A stretch of 64,000 nt of DNA from Verrucomicrobiota bacterium (GTDB lineage: Bacteria; Verrucomicrobiota; Verrucomicrobiia; Opitutales; Opitutaceae): NCBI GenBank assembly GCA_963205455.1, contig CAUJJL010000191.1:1-64000 (forward strand), in the 5' to 3' direction. The notes beneath the pieces were generated by a model. It saw only the letters and a program-made list of their open reading frames with translations. It was not told the DNA's origin and ran no database searches. Shown piece by piece: positions 54,237 to 62,418 of the stretch. Positions within the stretch are counted from its first letter, which is position 1. Each line of letters begins with the position of its first letter. The position numbers and the translations under genes were made by a program.

Positions 54237-55361
54237 ATGCCCAAAAAAATCAATATCGCGATCGTCGGCCTCGGTTTCGGGGCGGAGTTCATTCCCATTT
54301 ATCAGGCGCATCCCAACGCAAACCTGGTCGCCGTGTGCCAGCGGGATCCACGAAAACTTGCTACAATCCAGGCGGCTTTCGGCATCCGCAAGGGGTATGC
54401 GGACTACGATGAGCTGCTGAAGGATCCTGAGATCGAAGCGGTCCACATCAACACCCCCATTCCCGACCACGCCGAGCAGACCCTTAAGGCATTAAAGGCG
54501 GGGAAACACGTGGCCTGCACGGTGCCCATGGCGACCTCGATCGCGGATTGCCGGAAGATCGTGGACCTGTGTCGCAAGACGGGCCTGCGCTACATGATGA
54601 TGGAGACGGTGGTCTACGCCAGGGAGTATTTGTTCATCAAGGAGAAGTACGATCGCGGAGATCTGGGGAAGATTCAGTTCCTGCAAGCGAGTCACCAGCA
54701 GGACATGGACGGCTGGCCAAACTACTGGCCGGGGTTGCCGCCGATGTGGTATGCCACGCATTGCGTGGGTCCGATGCTCGCGCTAACCAATGCACAGGCG
54801 GAATATGTCTCCTGCTTCGGATCGGGCACAATCCGGCCTGAACTCGTGAAGCACTACCATTCACCGTTTGCGGTGGAGACTGCGCATGTGAAGCTCAAGG
54901 ACTCCGATCTCACCGCGAGGATCATCCGCTCGCTCTTTGACACCGCGAGGCAGTATCGCGAAAGCATCGACGTTTACGGATCGAAGCAGTCCTTCGAGTG
55001 GTCGCTGATCGAGCACGAGCCGCATGTGCTTCACACAGCGAAGAAGCCTGAACAAAAGATTCCCAGGAAGATCAAGGTCCCGGACTACGCCCGTCGCCTA
55101 CCGGCCGGAATCAGGAAGTTCACAACCAAGGGCGTGTACGACCTGGGCAAGAAGACACACCTCAGCTTCACGCAGGGGGCAGGGCACGGCGGATCGCATC
55201 CGCATCTGGCGCACGAATTTCTCAGTGCGTTGGTTGAAGGACGCGATCCCTATCCCAATGCGGTGACATCCGCCAATTGGACCTGTGTCGGCCTCTGTGC
55301 CCACGAATCTGCGCTTGCCGGTGGAAAGATCGTGAAACTTCCCGCATTTACACTCACCTGA
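54237..55361 (+). CDS. Gfo/Idh/MocA-family oxidoreductase
   Basis: NAD(P)-dependent sugar or cyclitol dehydrogenase-like protein of 374 residues (start ATG 54237, MPKKINIAIVGLGFGAEFI). The frame stays open upstream to 54006, without protein character. Cofactor motif GLGFGAEF; NTPIPDHAEQTLKALKAGKHV follows the family. The site where most members have EKP (Lys for catalysis) reads CTVPMATS, so that Lys is missing; the later His in MWYATHCVGPMLAL is present. It belongs to the branch common in Verrucomicrobia and Planctomycetes. It is followed after 31 bases by the ThuA-ankyrin gene; together they probably work on a carbohydrate. Confidence 0.88.
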   Translation: MPKKINIAIVGLGFGAEFIPIYQAHPNANLVAVCQRDPRKLATIQAAFGIRKGYADYDELLKDPEIEAVHINTPIPDHAEQTLKALKAGKHVACTVPMATSIADCRKIVDLCRKTGLRYMMMETVVYAREYLFIKEKYDRGDLGKIQFLQASHQQDMDGWPNYWPGLPPMWYATHCVGPMLALTNAQAEYVSCFGSGTIRPELVKHYHSPFAVETAHVKLKDSDLTARIIRSLFDTARQYRESIDVYGSKQSFEWSLIEHEPHVLHTAKKPEQKIPRKIKVPDYARRLPAGIRKFTTKGVYDLGKKTHLSFTQGAGHGGSHPHLAHEFLSALVEGRDPYPNAVTSANWTCVGLCAHESALAGGKIVKLPAFTLT

Positions 55362-55392
55362 CGCTGGTGCAGATCACGTTTCCCGAAACACC

Positions 55393-56847
55393 ATGCAAGG
55401 CTTTCGTTTGATCGGATGCATTCTTTGGGTGTGCGCCAGCCTGCTGATCGTGCCATTGCGCGGAGCCGAGGTTGCCGCCAAACGAATCCTTTTTATCGCA
55501 GGTGAGAAGAGCCACGCGCCCGGTGCCCATGAATTCCCTGCGGGCTCCAGGCTTCTCGCGAGCGCGCTGAATGCAAGCGGACTAGGTGTCGCCGCGGATG
55601 TCTCGCTGGGATGGCCGGGCGACATGGATGCGCTCGAACGCGCCGACCTCATCGTCCTCTATTCTGATGGATTGGCAAAGCATGTTGCTCGCGGAAAGGG
55701 CGGATGGTTGCGTGCGCGAATGGAAAAGGGCAGGGCGCTTGCAGTGATGCATTTCGCGCTTGAGCCACCGGAGGATGATCCGGAGCTGCGCGAGCTAATG
55801 CTCGATGCGACGGGCGCGTGTTTCGAAGTGAACTGGTCTGTAAATCCCATCTGGAAACTGAATGGCTTGCCGGACGAGTCTAACGTTGCGGCACGAGGGG
55901 TAGAAGCGCTGAACGTCGAGGACGAATGGTACTATCATCTTCGCCTTCGGAATCGTCCTCCAGCGCCGATGTCGCTCCTCAGCACGGTCCCCCCCCTGGA
56001 ATCGCTGGGGCAGGACGGTCCGCGCTCCGGGAATCCCGCAGTGCGCCTGGCGCTGGAGCGGAAGGAACCGCAACTGCTTGCATGGACCTTCACCTCTGCG
56101 CGAGGCGCGCGGGGTTTCGGGTTTACCGGCGGACATTTTCACCGCAACTGGTACAACGACAATTTCCGCCGTCTCGTCCTGAACGCCCTCGTCTGGTGCT
56201 GCGGAATTGAGGTGCCGATCGGTGGCGTCGTTTCAGCTGCGCCTCGCGAACCGGTTTATGCGACGCTCGACGAGGCCATCGCCCGCAGCGATGCCGACGA
56301 CGTGAGACGTCACTTGGCGTGGGATCCCATGCGCGCGCGGGGCAGCATGGGTGCGAAGATGCAACCGCTTCATCAGGCCATCCTGCGTCGAAAGCCTGAG
56401 ATCGTCGCACTCCTGTTGAAGGCGGGGGCGAGTCCCTTGGCTCCGGATTCCTCCGGACGTTCGCCTCTGCATCTTGCAGTTGAGCGCGGTGATGCCGAAA
56501 TTGTTCGATTGCTGCTGACGGCGGGGGCGGATCCAACGGTACGCGACGGCAGGGGGTGGACACCCTTGCATCATGCCGCGGCCAAGAACCAAATCGAAAT
56601 CGCCCGCATGCTTCTGGATGCGCCGACGGATCCGAACATTCTGAGCGAACTCGGTGGAACGCCGCTGCACGAGGCCGCTGCCAGTGGCAGTGTCGCACTT
56701 GCGAAACTGCTCGTCGAGCGGGGAACGGATCCGACGATCCGTTCCAAACCTGGCGTGACTGCGCTGGATATTGCCCGCGAATACAAGAACGTGGAGGTGA
56801 TCTCCTACCTTGAAGGCCTCGCGAAGCAACAGGACGGGAAAAATTGA
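55393..56847 (+). CDS. ThuA-like domain fused to ankyrin repeats, exported
   Basis: A 484-residue protein with a signal peptide (LIGCILWVCASLLIVPLRGAE). Residues about 28-270 form a ThuA-like (trehalose utilisation, class I glutaminase-like fold) domain: RILFIAGEKSHAPGAHEFPAG, ADLIVLYSDGLAKH, LAVMHFALEPPEDDPEL, GFGFTGGHFHRNWYNDNFRRLVLNALVWCCG. From about 295 on there are four to five ankyrin repeats (MQPLHQAILRRKPEIVALLLKAGASP; SPLHLAVERGDAEIVRLLLTAGADP; TPLHHAAAKNQIEIARMLLDAP; TPLHEAAASGSVALAKLLVERGTDP). The combination in one exported protein is unusual. It follows the Gfo/Idh gene. The biochemical role of ThuA-like proteins is poorly known, perhaps in sugar metabolism. Confidence 0.9.
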   Translation: MQGFRLIGCILWVCASLLIVPLRGAEVAAKRILFIAGEKSHAPGAHEFPAGSRLLASALNASGLGVAADVSLGWPGDMDALERADLIVLYSDGLAKHVARGKGGWLRARMEKGRALAVMHFALEPPEDDPELRELMLDATGACFEVNWSVNPIWKLNGLPDESNVAARGVEALNVEDEWYYHLRLRNRPPAPMSLLSTVPPLESLGQDGPRSGNPAVRLALERKEPQLLAWTFTSARGARGFGFTGGHFHRNWYNDNFRRLVLNALVWCCGIEVPIGGVVSAAPREPVYATLDEAIARSDADDVRRHLAWDPMRARGSMGAKMQPLHQAILRRKPEIVALLLKAGASPLAPDSSGRSPLHLAVERGDAEIVRLLLTAGADPTVRDGRGWTPLHHAAAKNQIEIARMLLDAPTDPNILSELGGTPLHEAAASGSVALAKLLVERGTDPTIRSKPGVTALDIAREYKNVEVISYLEGLAKQQDGKN

Positions 56848-56885
56848 ATGTCGGATTTGTGACCAGGAGCGGGCGGCGGATCGGA

Positions 56886-57857
56886 CTACCCGTCGAGACT
56901 GAGGTGGCGCCAGCGTGTGATTTCGTGTTCGATCGCGGCTGACATGCCATCCAGCGCCGAAGCGGGTGGTTGGCCGGTGAGATGAAGCCCAAAGGCTAGG
57001 GCAGATGCCGCCTGGAGCGTGCGCTCAGGCTCCCTGGGGTGGGTCCACTCGCGCGAAAGAAAATCCCAGCACCAGCGTCGCGCGGCGAAAAACGCAAGGG
57101 TGTCCTGCCATTTCAGTGTGAGGCGATACGTGTTTATTTCATCGCGCAGCTTGCGGCCCGGGGAACTACTCACGTGATGGATCACCGTGCTTCTGATTGC
57201 GACGGCATTCGTCTTTCTCGCAGCTAGGGCGCGAAGGCAAAGGTCGACGTCCTCGCAGCCATTGACAAACCGTGTGTCGAAGCCGTTCAGGTCGGTCCAG
57301 AGTTGTCTTGAAAGCAGAAGGCATGCGCCAGTTGCAGCTACGACGCGCCGATATCCACTGACGCAATCAAGCGGGGTGCCTGACCAACGGGTGCGTATGT
57401 GTTCGGGTTTGCCTTTGAGATTGATGCAGATTCCAGCGTGATCCAGCAGGCCTGTGCCCGAAGCGATCTGGCAATTTCCGATCGCACCCGCTTTGGAGCC
57501 CAGACGTCGATGCACCACGAGCATTGGCTCGAGCCAGCGCTTCGTGAGCACGAGATCATTGTTGAGAAGCACGATGAGCTCGCCGCGAGCCATTTCGACA
57601 CCTCGATTGACGGTAACGGCAAAGCCTTGGTTGCAGGGGTTTCGAGCAGAGCGGATGTTGCCTTCAGTGAGAGACGCCAGCCACGCAGGGGTTCCATCGG
57701 TGCTCCCGTCGTCGATGAAGATGATCTCCCAATCGAGGGCGGACGGAACGGTGGCGCGCAGGCTGACGAGCATTGCCTGCGTCAATTCCAGGCAGTTGAA
57801 GAGCGGGACAACAAAGGAAACCTTGGGAGTTGGCGAAAGTGAAGGGATTGCGGACAT
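56886..57857 (-). CDS. family 2 glycosyltransferase
   Basis: A 323-residue GT2 (GT-A fold) enzyme, probably adding sugars to the LPS O-antigen or another surface polymer. Start ATG 57857 (MSAIPSLSPTPKVSFVVPLFN); the long upstream frame to 58049 is not protein-like. Motifs: VSFVVPLFNCLEL, WEIIFIDDGSTDGTP, NQGFAVTVNRGVEMARGELIVLLNNDLVL (nucleotide-sugar and DxD-like region, here NND), and the later GCEDVDLCLRA acceptor motif. It is the last gene of the rml cluster, 19 bases after rmlA. The sugar donor is not evident. Confidence 0.88.
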   Translation of the reverse strand: MSAIPSLSPTPKVSFVVPLFNCLELTQAMLVSLRATVPSALDWEIIFIDDGSTDGTPAWLASLTEGNIRSARNPCNQGFAVTVNRGVEMARGELIVLLNNDLVLTKRWLEPMLVVHRRLGSKAGAIGNCQIASGTGLLDHAGICINLKGKPEHIRTRWSGTPLDCVSGYRRVVAATGACLLLSRQLWTDLNGFDTRFVNGCEDVDLCLRALAARKTNAVAIRSTVIHHVSSSPGRKLRDEINTYRLTLKWQDTLAFFAARRWCWDFLSREWTHPREPERTLQAASALAFGLHLTGQPPASALDGMSAAIEHEITRWRHLSLDG

Positions 57858-57876
57858 CGGCAATCCGGGTACAACC

Positions 57877-58782
57877 TCAGGCGAGGAGCCGACGAAGGTA
57901 CTCGCCGTAGCCGGACTTTCCAAGTCGCTTGATCTGCGCTTCGAGCGCGGCGTGATCCAGCCAGCCTTGACGCCAGCCGATCTCCTCGAGACAGGCGATC
58001 TTGAGTCCCTGCCGGTTTTCAATGACGTGGACGAATTGAGCCGCATCAAGGAGCGAGTCGTGGGTGCCCGTGTCGAGCCATGCGGTACCGCGACCGAGGA
58101 TCTCCACCTGGAGATTGCCCTGTTCGAGATAACGACGGTTCAAGTCGGTGATCTCGAGTTCGCCCCGGGCAGACGGTTTGAGGGAGCGCGCCAGTCCGAC
58201 CACGGCTTGATCGTAGAAATAGAGGCCAGGGACAGCAAAATTTGACTTGGGCTTTGACGGCTTCTCCTCGAGGGAAAGCACACGCCCGTCGGACGCGAAT
58301 TCCACCACGCCATAGGCTGTGGGATTCGATACGTGATAGCCAAAGACAGTCGCGCCTTGGCTGCGAGTGGTTGCGGCCTGGACGGAACGTTGAAAATCGT
58401 GCCCGTAGAAGAGATTGTCACCCAATACGAGAGCGGACGGCGTCCTCCCGTCGAGAAACCCTGCATCTGAAGCGATGATGAAGGCCTGCGCCAGACCGTC
58501 GGGACTGGGCTGCTCGGCGTAGCTAAGCGTCACGCCAAACTGCGAACCGTCGCCCAGAAGCCGCTTGAACAGTGGCAGGTCCTGGGGAGTCGAGATGATC
58601 AGAATCTCCCGTATGCCGGCGAGCATCAGCACCGACAGAGGATAGTAGATCATCGGCTTGTCATAGACCGGCATCAACTGTTTGGAGACAGCGATGGTGA
58701 GCGGAAAGAGCCGCGTGCCCGATCCGCCGGCAAGGACTATTCCGCGACGCGGGGTGGTGGGGGAGGGAGAGAAGGTTGACAT
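57877..58782 (-). CDS. rmlA: glucose-1-phosphate thymidylyltransferase
   Basis: Makes dTDP-glucose from dTTP and glucose 1-phosphate; 301 residues. Diagnostic segments: [37 protein letters not shown], of which the LAGGSGTRL and PVYDKPM parts bind nucleotide and sugar phosphate; [48 protein letters not shown]; and the late [16 protein letters not shown] ribosome site GAGGAA lies upstream of the ATG. It is 9 bases downstream of rmlB. Confidence 0.96.
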   Translation of the reverse strand: MSTFSPSPTTPRRGIVLAGGSGTRLFPLTIAVSKQLMPVYDKPMIYYPLSVLMLAGIREILIISTPQDLPLFKRLLGDGSQFGVTLSYAEQPSPDGLAQAFIIASDAGFLDGRTPSALVLGDNLFYGHDFQRSVQAATTRSQGATVFGYHVSNPTAYGVVEFASDGRVLSLEEKPSKPKSNFAVPGLYFYDQAVVGLARSLKPSARGELEITDLNRRYLEQGNLQVEILGRGTAWLDTGTHDSLLDAAQFVHVIENRQGLKIACLEEIGWRQGWLDHAALEAQIKRLGKSGYGEYLRRLLA

Positions 58783-58791
58783 GATAATTCC

Positions 58792-59871
58792 TCAGGAGGC
58801 GGTGCCAAGTCGTTGGCGTTGGTAGCTCCGGCGCGAGATTTCGGAGGCCCATTCACGATGCGCGAGGTACCAGTCCACGGTCTTCTCGATGCCCGTATCG
58901 AAATTCTCCCGTGGCACCCAGCCGAGCTCCTTGCGGATCTTTGTGCTGTCGATCGCATAGCGGCGGTCGTGTCCCGGTCGGTCTGCCACGAATGCAATCT
59001 GTGTCGAGTAGGATCTGCCGTCGGCGCGCGGGCTCTTCCGGTCGAGCAAGGAGCAGATGCGTTTCACGATTTCCAGGTTGGGACGCTCGTTCAATCCGCC
59101 CACATTATAGGTCTCGCCGACGCGGCCCTTCTGCAGCACGAGCCAGATCGCGGTGGCATGATCCTCGACATAAAGCCAGTCGCGAATCTGCTGGCCATCG
59201 CCATAGACGGGCAGGGCTTTGCCCTCGAGCGCATTGAGGATCATCAGCGGAATCAGTTTTTCCGGAAAATGAAACGGCCCGTAGTTATTCGAACAATTGG
59301 TCGTGAGTGTCGGGAAGTGATAGGTGTGCTGAAAGGCTCTCACCAGATGGTCGCTGGAGGCCTTTGACGCGGCGTAGGGCGAGTTCGGTTCATATGGACA
59401 CTCCTCGTTCCAGGGGGCATCGCCAGGCTTGAGCGTGCCGTAGACCTCGTCGGTGGACACGTGAAGGAAGCGAAAACCCTCCTTCTTGGCAGGCGGTAGA
59501 GTGCTCCAATAGCGACGTGCGGAATTCAGCAGCCGAAGCGTACCCAGCACGTTGGTCTGCACAAACGGCTCGGGTGAGTCGATTGAGCGGTCGACATGGC
59601 TTTCCGCAGCAAAGTTCAGAATGGCATCGATCGCATGTTCCCTGAGCAGCCGCGCGGTCAGCGCCTCATCGCCAATGTCGCCTTGGACAAACACGTAGCG
59701 GGGATCATTTTCGAGGTCCGCCAGGTTTGCCGGGTTTCCCGCGTAGGTCAGTGCGTCAAGATTGACCAGTCGCGAAAGCACGGAGCCGCTTTCCCCCAGG
59801 CGCTGACGGATGAAATTGCTGCCGATGAATCCACAGCCTCCGGTGACGAGAATGTTCAAGCCCTGGGTCAT
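58792..59871 (-). CDS. rmlB: dTDP-glucose 4,6-dehydratase
   Basis: Extended SDR of 359 residues converting dTDP-glucose to the 4-keto-6-deoxy form. Start ATG 59871 (MTQGLNILVTGGCGFIGSNF) aligns with the family; its ATG overlaps the stop of the preceding SDR gene by 4 bases (ATGA type). Motifs: LVTGGCGFIGSNFIRQRL, NFAAESHVDRSIDSPEPF, RFLHVSTDEVYGTL, the catalytic Tyr-Lys pair in NSPYAASKASSDHLVRA, NCSNNYGPFHFPEKLIPL and DWLYVEDHATAIWLVL. In an operon with rmlA. No rmlC or typical rmlD is next to it. Confidence 0.96.
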   Translation of the reverse strand: MTQGLNILVTGGCGFIGSNFIRQRLGESGSVLSRLVNLDALTYAGNPANLADLENDPRYVFVQGDIGDEALTARLLREHAIDAILNFAAESHVDRSIDSPEPFVQTNVLGTLRLLNSARRYWSTLPPAKKEGFRFLHVSTDEVYGTLKPGDAPWNEECPYEPNSPYAASKASSDHLVRAFQHTYHFPTLTTNCSNNYGPFHFPEKLIPLMILNALEGKALPVYGDGQQIRDWLYVEDHATAIWLVLQKGRVGETYNVGGLNERPNLEIVKRICSLLDRKSPRADGRSYSTQIAFVADRPGHDRRYAIDSTKIRKELGWVPRENFDTGIEKTVDWYLAHREWASEISRRSYQRQRLGTAS

Positions 59872-60740
59872 GCGGCAGTCCTCCATGCGCGCAGATCGCG
59901 CGAGATGGCCTCGCGGACCTCGGTCATTTGAATGCCGACGGACGCGAGCTTCGCTGATGACATCACGCAATTGCTTCGGGGAGTCTTTGCGGCGGTCTGC
60001 ATGAATTCGTGTTCGTCCTTGAAGAACTGGAAATCCTTTCTACTGACGCCGCTCTTGCGGATGAGTCCGACCACCTCGCTCGTCGTGATTTCACCGGGAT
60101 TGGTGACATTGTAGACGCCAAAGGGCACGCGCTTTTCCCAGCAGGCAAACGTGGAGGCGACGAATTCATGCAACTGGGAAATGGAATTGGTGGCTTCGAG
60201 AAGGCGATTGTAGCGCATCAATTTCGTCAGGTAATTGCGCGGACTGTCGATATGATCGAAAGGTATTCGCAGGCGCCAGACATAGACGTTCGGATGCCCT
60301 GCAAGCACCTCTTCGCCGAGTGCCTTTGTGCCGCTGTAGAAGGAACAGTTGTTCTGGCGGAAAGTGAAATTGGGAGCGTCGGTCTCCGTGAACGGGGTGC
60401 CGTCAGCACGGGCGCCCGTGTAGATGCAACCGCTCGATACATGACCCCATGGAACACCGGCTGCTTCGCACGCGGCGGCGATCGAACCGGGTAGAACAGC
60501 ATTTCCCTGGAGACACTCACCCTTGTGCAATTCGCACGCATCCACGTTCGGTTTGCCCGTATATCCGGCGGCGTTGATCACAAATTCCGGGTGATCCGCC
60601 TTTAGGGCGGCAGTCAGCGCGACTGGATTTGCATAATCCAGTTCGCTGCGTCGCAGGTTCCGAAAGGGGATACCCTTGCGGGAAAGCAGTTGCTGATAGG
60701 CATGGCCGACATATCCGGAACCGCCGAGCAGGTAGATCAT
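59868..60740 (-). CDS. NAD-dependent sugar reductase/epimerase (RmlD-like SDR)
   Basis: A 290-residue extended SDR. Start ATG 60740 (MIYLLGGSGYVGHAYQQ) at the nucleotide site. VINAAGYTGKPNVDACELHKGEC and the Tyr-Lys pair YSGTKALGEEVLAG are family signatures; WGHVSSGCIYTG precedes them. The substrate range includes dTDP-4-keto sugars, so it could serve as the final reductase in the rml pathway, but the sequence is not a clear RmlD. First gene of the cluster reading to GT2; waaA diverges from it. Confidence 0.82.
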   Translation of the reverse strand: MIYLLGGSGYVGHAYQQLLSRKGIPFRNLRRSELDYANPVALTAALKADHPEFVINAAGYTGKPNVDACELHKGECLQGNAVLPGSIAAACEAAGVPWGHVSSGCIYTGARADGTPFTETDAPNFTFRQNNCSFYSGTKALGEEVLAGHPNVYVWRLRIPFDHIDSPRNYLTKLMRYNRLLEATNSISQLHEFVASTFACWEKRVPFGVYNVTNPGEITTSEVVGLIRKSGVSRKDFQFFKDEHEFMQTAAKTPRSNCVMSSAKLASVGIQMTEVREAISRDLRAWRTAA

Positions 60741-60916
60741 AGACACTGCCATGGTTGGGTTGAACGGGATGTGCCTCAAGTCGAAACGCGGTGGGTGGAT
60801 TACCTATGGCTATATATCGGAGGTAGTGTAGTTCCCGAACGCTATGGCCCGCCGGATTCGTCTGGCGTGGGAGGATTCTCCCGGCAAACGTCAGGGGAAT
60901 TCCTGGCCAAAAACTG

Positions 60917-62200
60917 ATGATGCTTTGGGTGTACCGATTGGTCTTTCTTCCCGTCCTGGTTCTTGCCTCCCCCTATTACCTTTGGAGGATGCGAAAGAGG
61001 GGCGGATATGGGCGTCATTTTGCGGATCGATTCGGAGGAATGAAACGCTGTCCGCCCAAGAAGCCGGGTGTGAAACGAATCTGGATCCAGGCAGTGAGTG
61101 TCGGTGAGTTGCTGGCGATCGGTCCGCTGCTGGAACGATTGGCAGGTGAGCCATCACTAGAGATCGTACTGACGACAACGACGAGTACGGGATTCAAGCT
61201 GGCGGAGGAACGGTACGGGCGGCTTGCAGTGGCGGTCGGCTACTTTCCGATTGATGCGTGGTTTTCCTCAGCACGCACCTGGCGAAGTGTGAAGCCGGAC
61301 GTCGCCGTACTTGCCGAAGGAGAGTGGTGGCCGGAGCATTTCGCACAGGCCCGGCTTCGCGCTGTACCCGTGTTTTCAATCAACGGACGTCTCAGCGATC
61401 GGAGTCATCGCCGCATGCGCCTACTCAGGCCGGTGATTCAATCGCTTTTTGGCCATGTCAGCCAGATTCTTGCCAGTTCCGCGCAGGACCGTCAGCGATT
61501 CTGCGAGGTTGGTTTTCGCGAGGATCAGGTGACAACCACAGGTAACCTCAAACTGGACATCACCTTACCTTCTCCAACTCCTCGGGAGATCGCCGAACTT
61601 CGTTCTTCGCTTGGCTTTCCGACAGGCGATTTTGTGCTGCTCGGCTCATCGACATGGCCGGGAGAGGAGCGTGCGCTTCTCGATGCACTCGCGGGCATGC
61701 GGGCAAAAGGGGTACCGTGTCGCCTGCTGATAGTCCCCCGACATGCGGAACGACGTGGCGAAATCATTCCGGAACTGGTAAGGTCTGAGTTCCGCTTTCA
61801 CGTGAGGTCGAGCGGGCCGTGCAATGACGAAGTTGACATCCATCTCGCGGACACCACGGGCGAACTACGACGCCTGACCGCTGTCGCGGGGCTCGTCTTT
61901 GTGGGAAAAAGCCTTCCACCCCACAGCGAAGGGCAGACTCCGATTGAGGCGGCCGCGATGGGCAAGCCGCTGCTGTTCGGTCCCGGCATGAGCAACTTTC
62001 GTCCCATTGCCCGAGACCTTGTGGAATGCGATGCAGCCCGGATCGTGGCGAATCCTGCTGAATTGGTGAGTGCCGTGATTGACCTGTCAAATGATGTCCG
62101 TCGCAGAGAGGAGATGGCTGAGGCAGCCAGGCGCTGGCATCGCGCCAATCTCGGCGCACTGGATCGAACGTTTGTTTTCCTGAAGGGGCAAATTTCCTGA
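60917..62200 (+). CDS. waaA: 3-deoxy-D-manno-octulosonic acid (Kdo) transferase
   Basis: Adds Kdo to lipid A precursor at the inner membrane; 427 residues. An N-terminal membrane anchor (MLWVYRLVFLPVLVLASPYYLWRM) is followed by YGRHFADRFGG, IWIQAVSVGELLAIGPLLERL (WIQAVSVGE is a WaaA hallmark), TTTTSTGFKLAEERYG, PDVAVLAEGEWWPE (usual ETELWPN) and INGRLSDRSHRRMR. The second Rossmann half has GSSTWPGEERALLDA, LLIVPRHAERRGEI and VGKSLPPHSEGQTPIEAAAMGKPLLFGP. Divergent from the rml cluster. Confidence 0.95.
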   Translation: MMLWVYRLVFLPVLVLASPYYLWRMRKRGGYGRHFADRFGGMKRCPPKKPGVKRIWIQAVSVGELLAIGPLLERLAGEPSLEIVLTTTTSTGFKLAEERYGRLAVAVGYFPIDAWFSSARTWRSVKPDVAVLAEGEWWPEHFAQARLRAVPVFSINGRLSDRSHRRMRLLRPVIQSLFGHVSQILASSAQDRQRFCEVGFREDQVTTTGNLKLDITLPSPTPREIAELRSSLGFPTGDFVLLGSSTWPGEERALLDALAGMRAKGVPCRLLIVPRHAERRGEIIPELVRSEFRFHVRSSGPCNDEVDIHLADTTGELRRLTAVAGLVFVGKSLPPHSEGQTPIEAAAMGKPLLFGPGMSNFRPIARDLVECDAARIVANPAELVSAVIDLSNDVRRREEMAEAARRWHRANLGALDRTFVFLKGQIS

Positions 62201-62418
62201 ATTTGGGAAACTGAGTCGTTCGGTCATAGGGAAAAACCATTACCTTCTTTTTATCGCGGAAACTTGGGCGGGCTCCGGTCAGGTATTCCGTTATAGTTTA
62301 CGCAGGCCGCTGCGAAACTAGACGCATACGCTTGATGGAAAGGCTCGGATCTTGTCTCCGTGCATGGATGTTTGCCGACAGTTGGCTTTTCGAGATGTAA
62401 ATTTGGGTTGCGGGGCGA

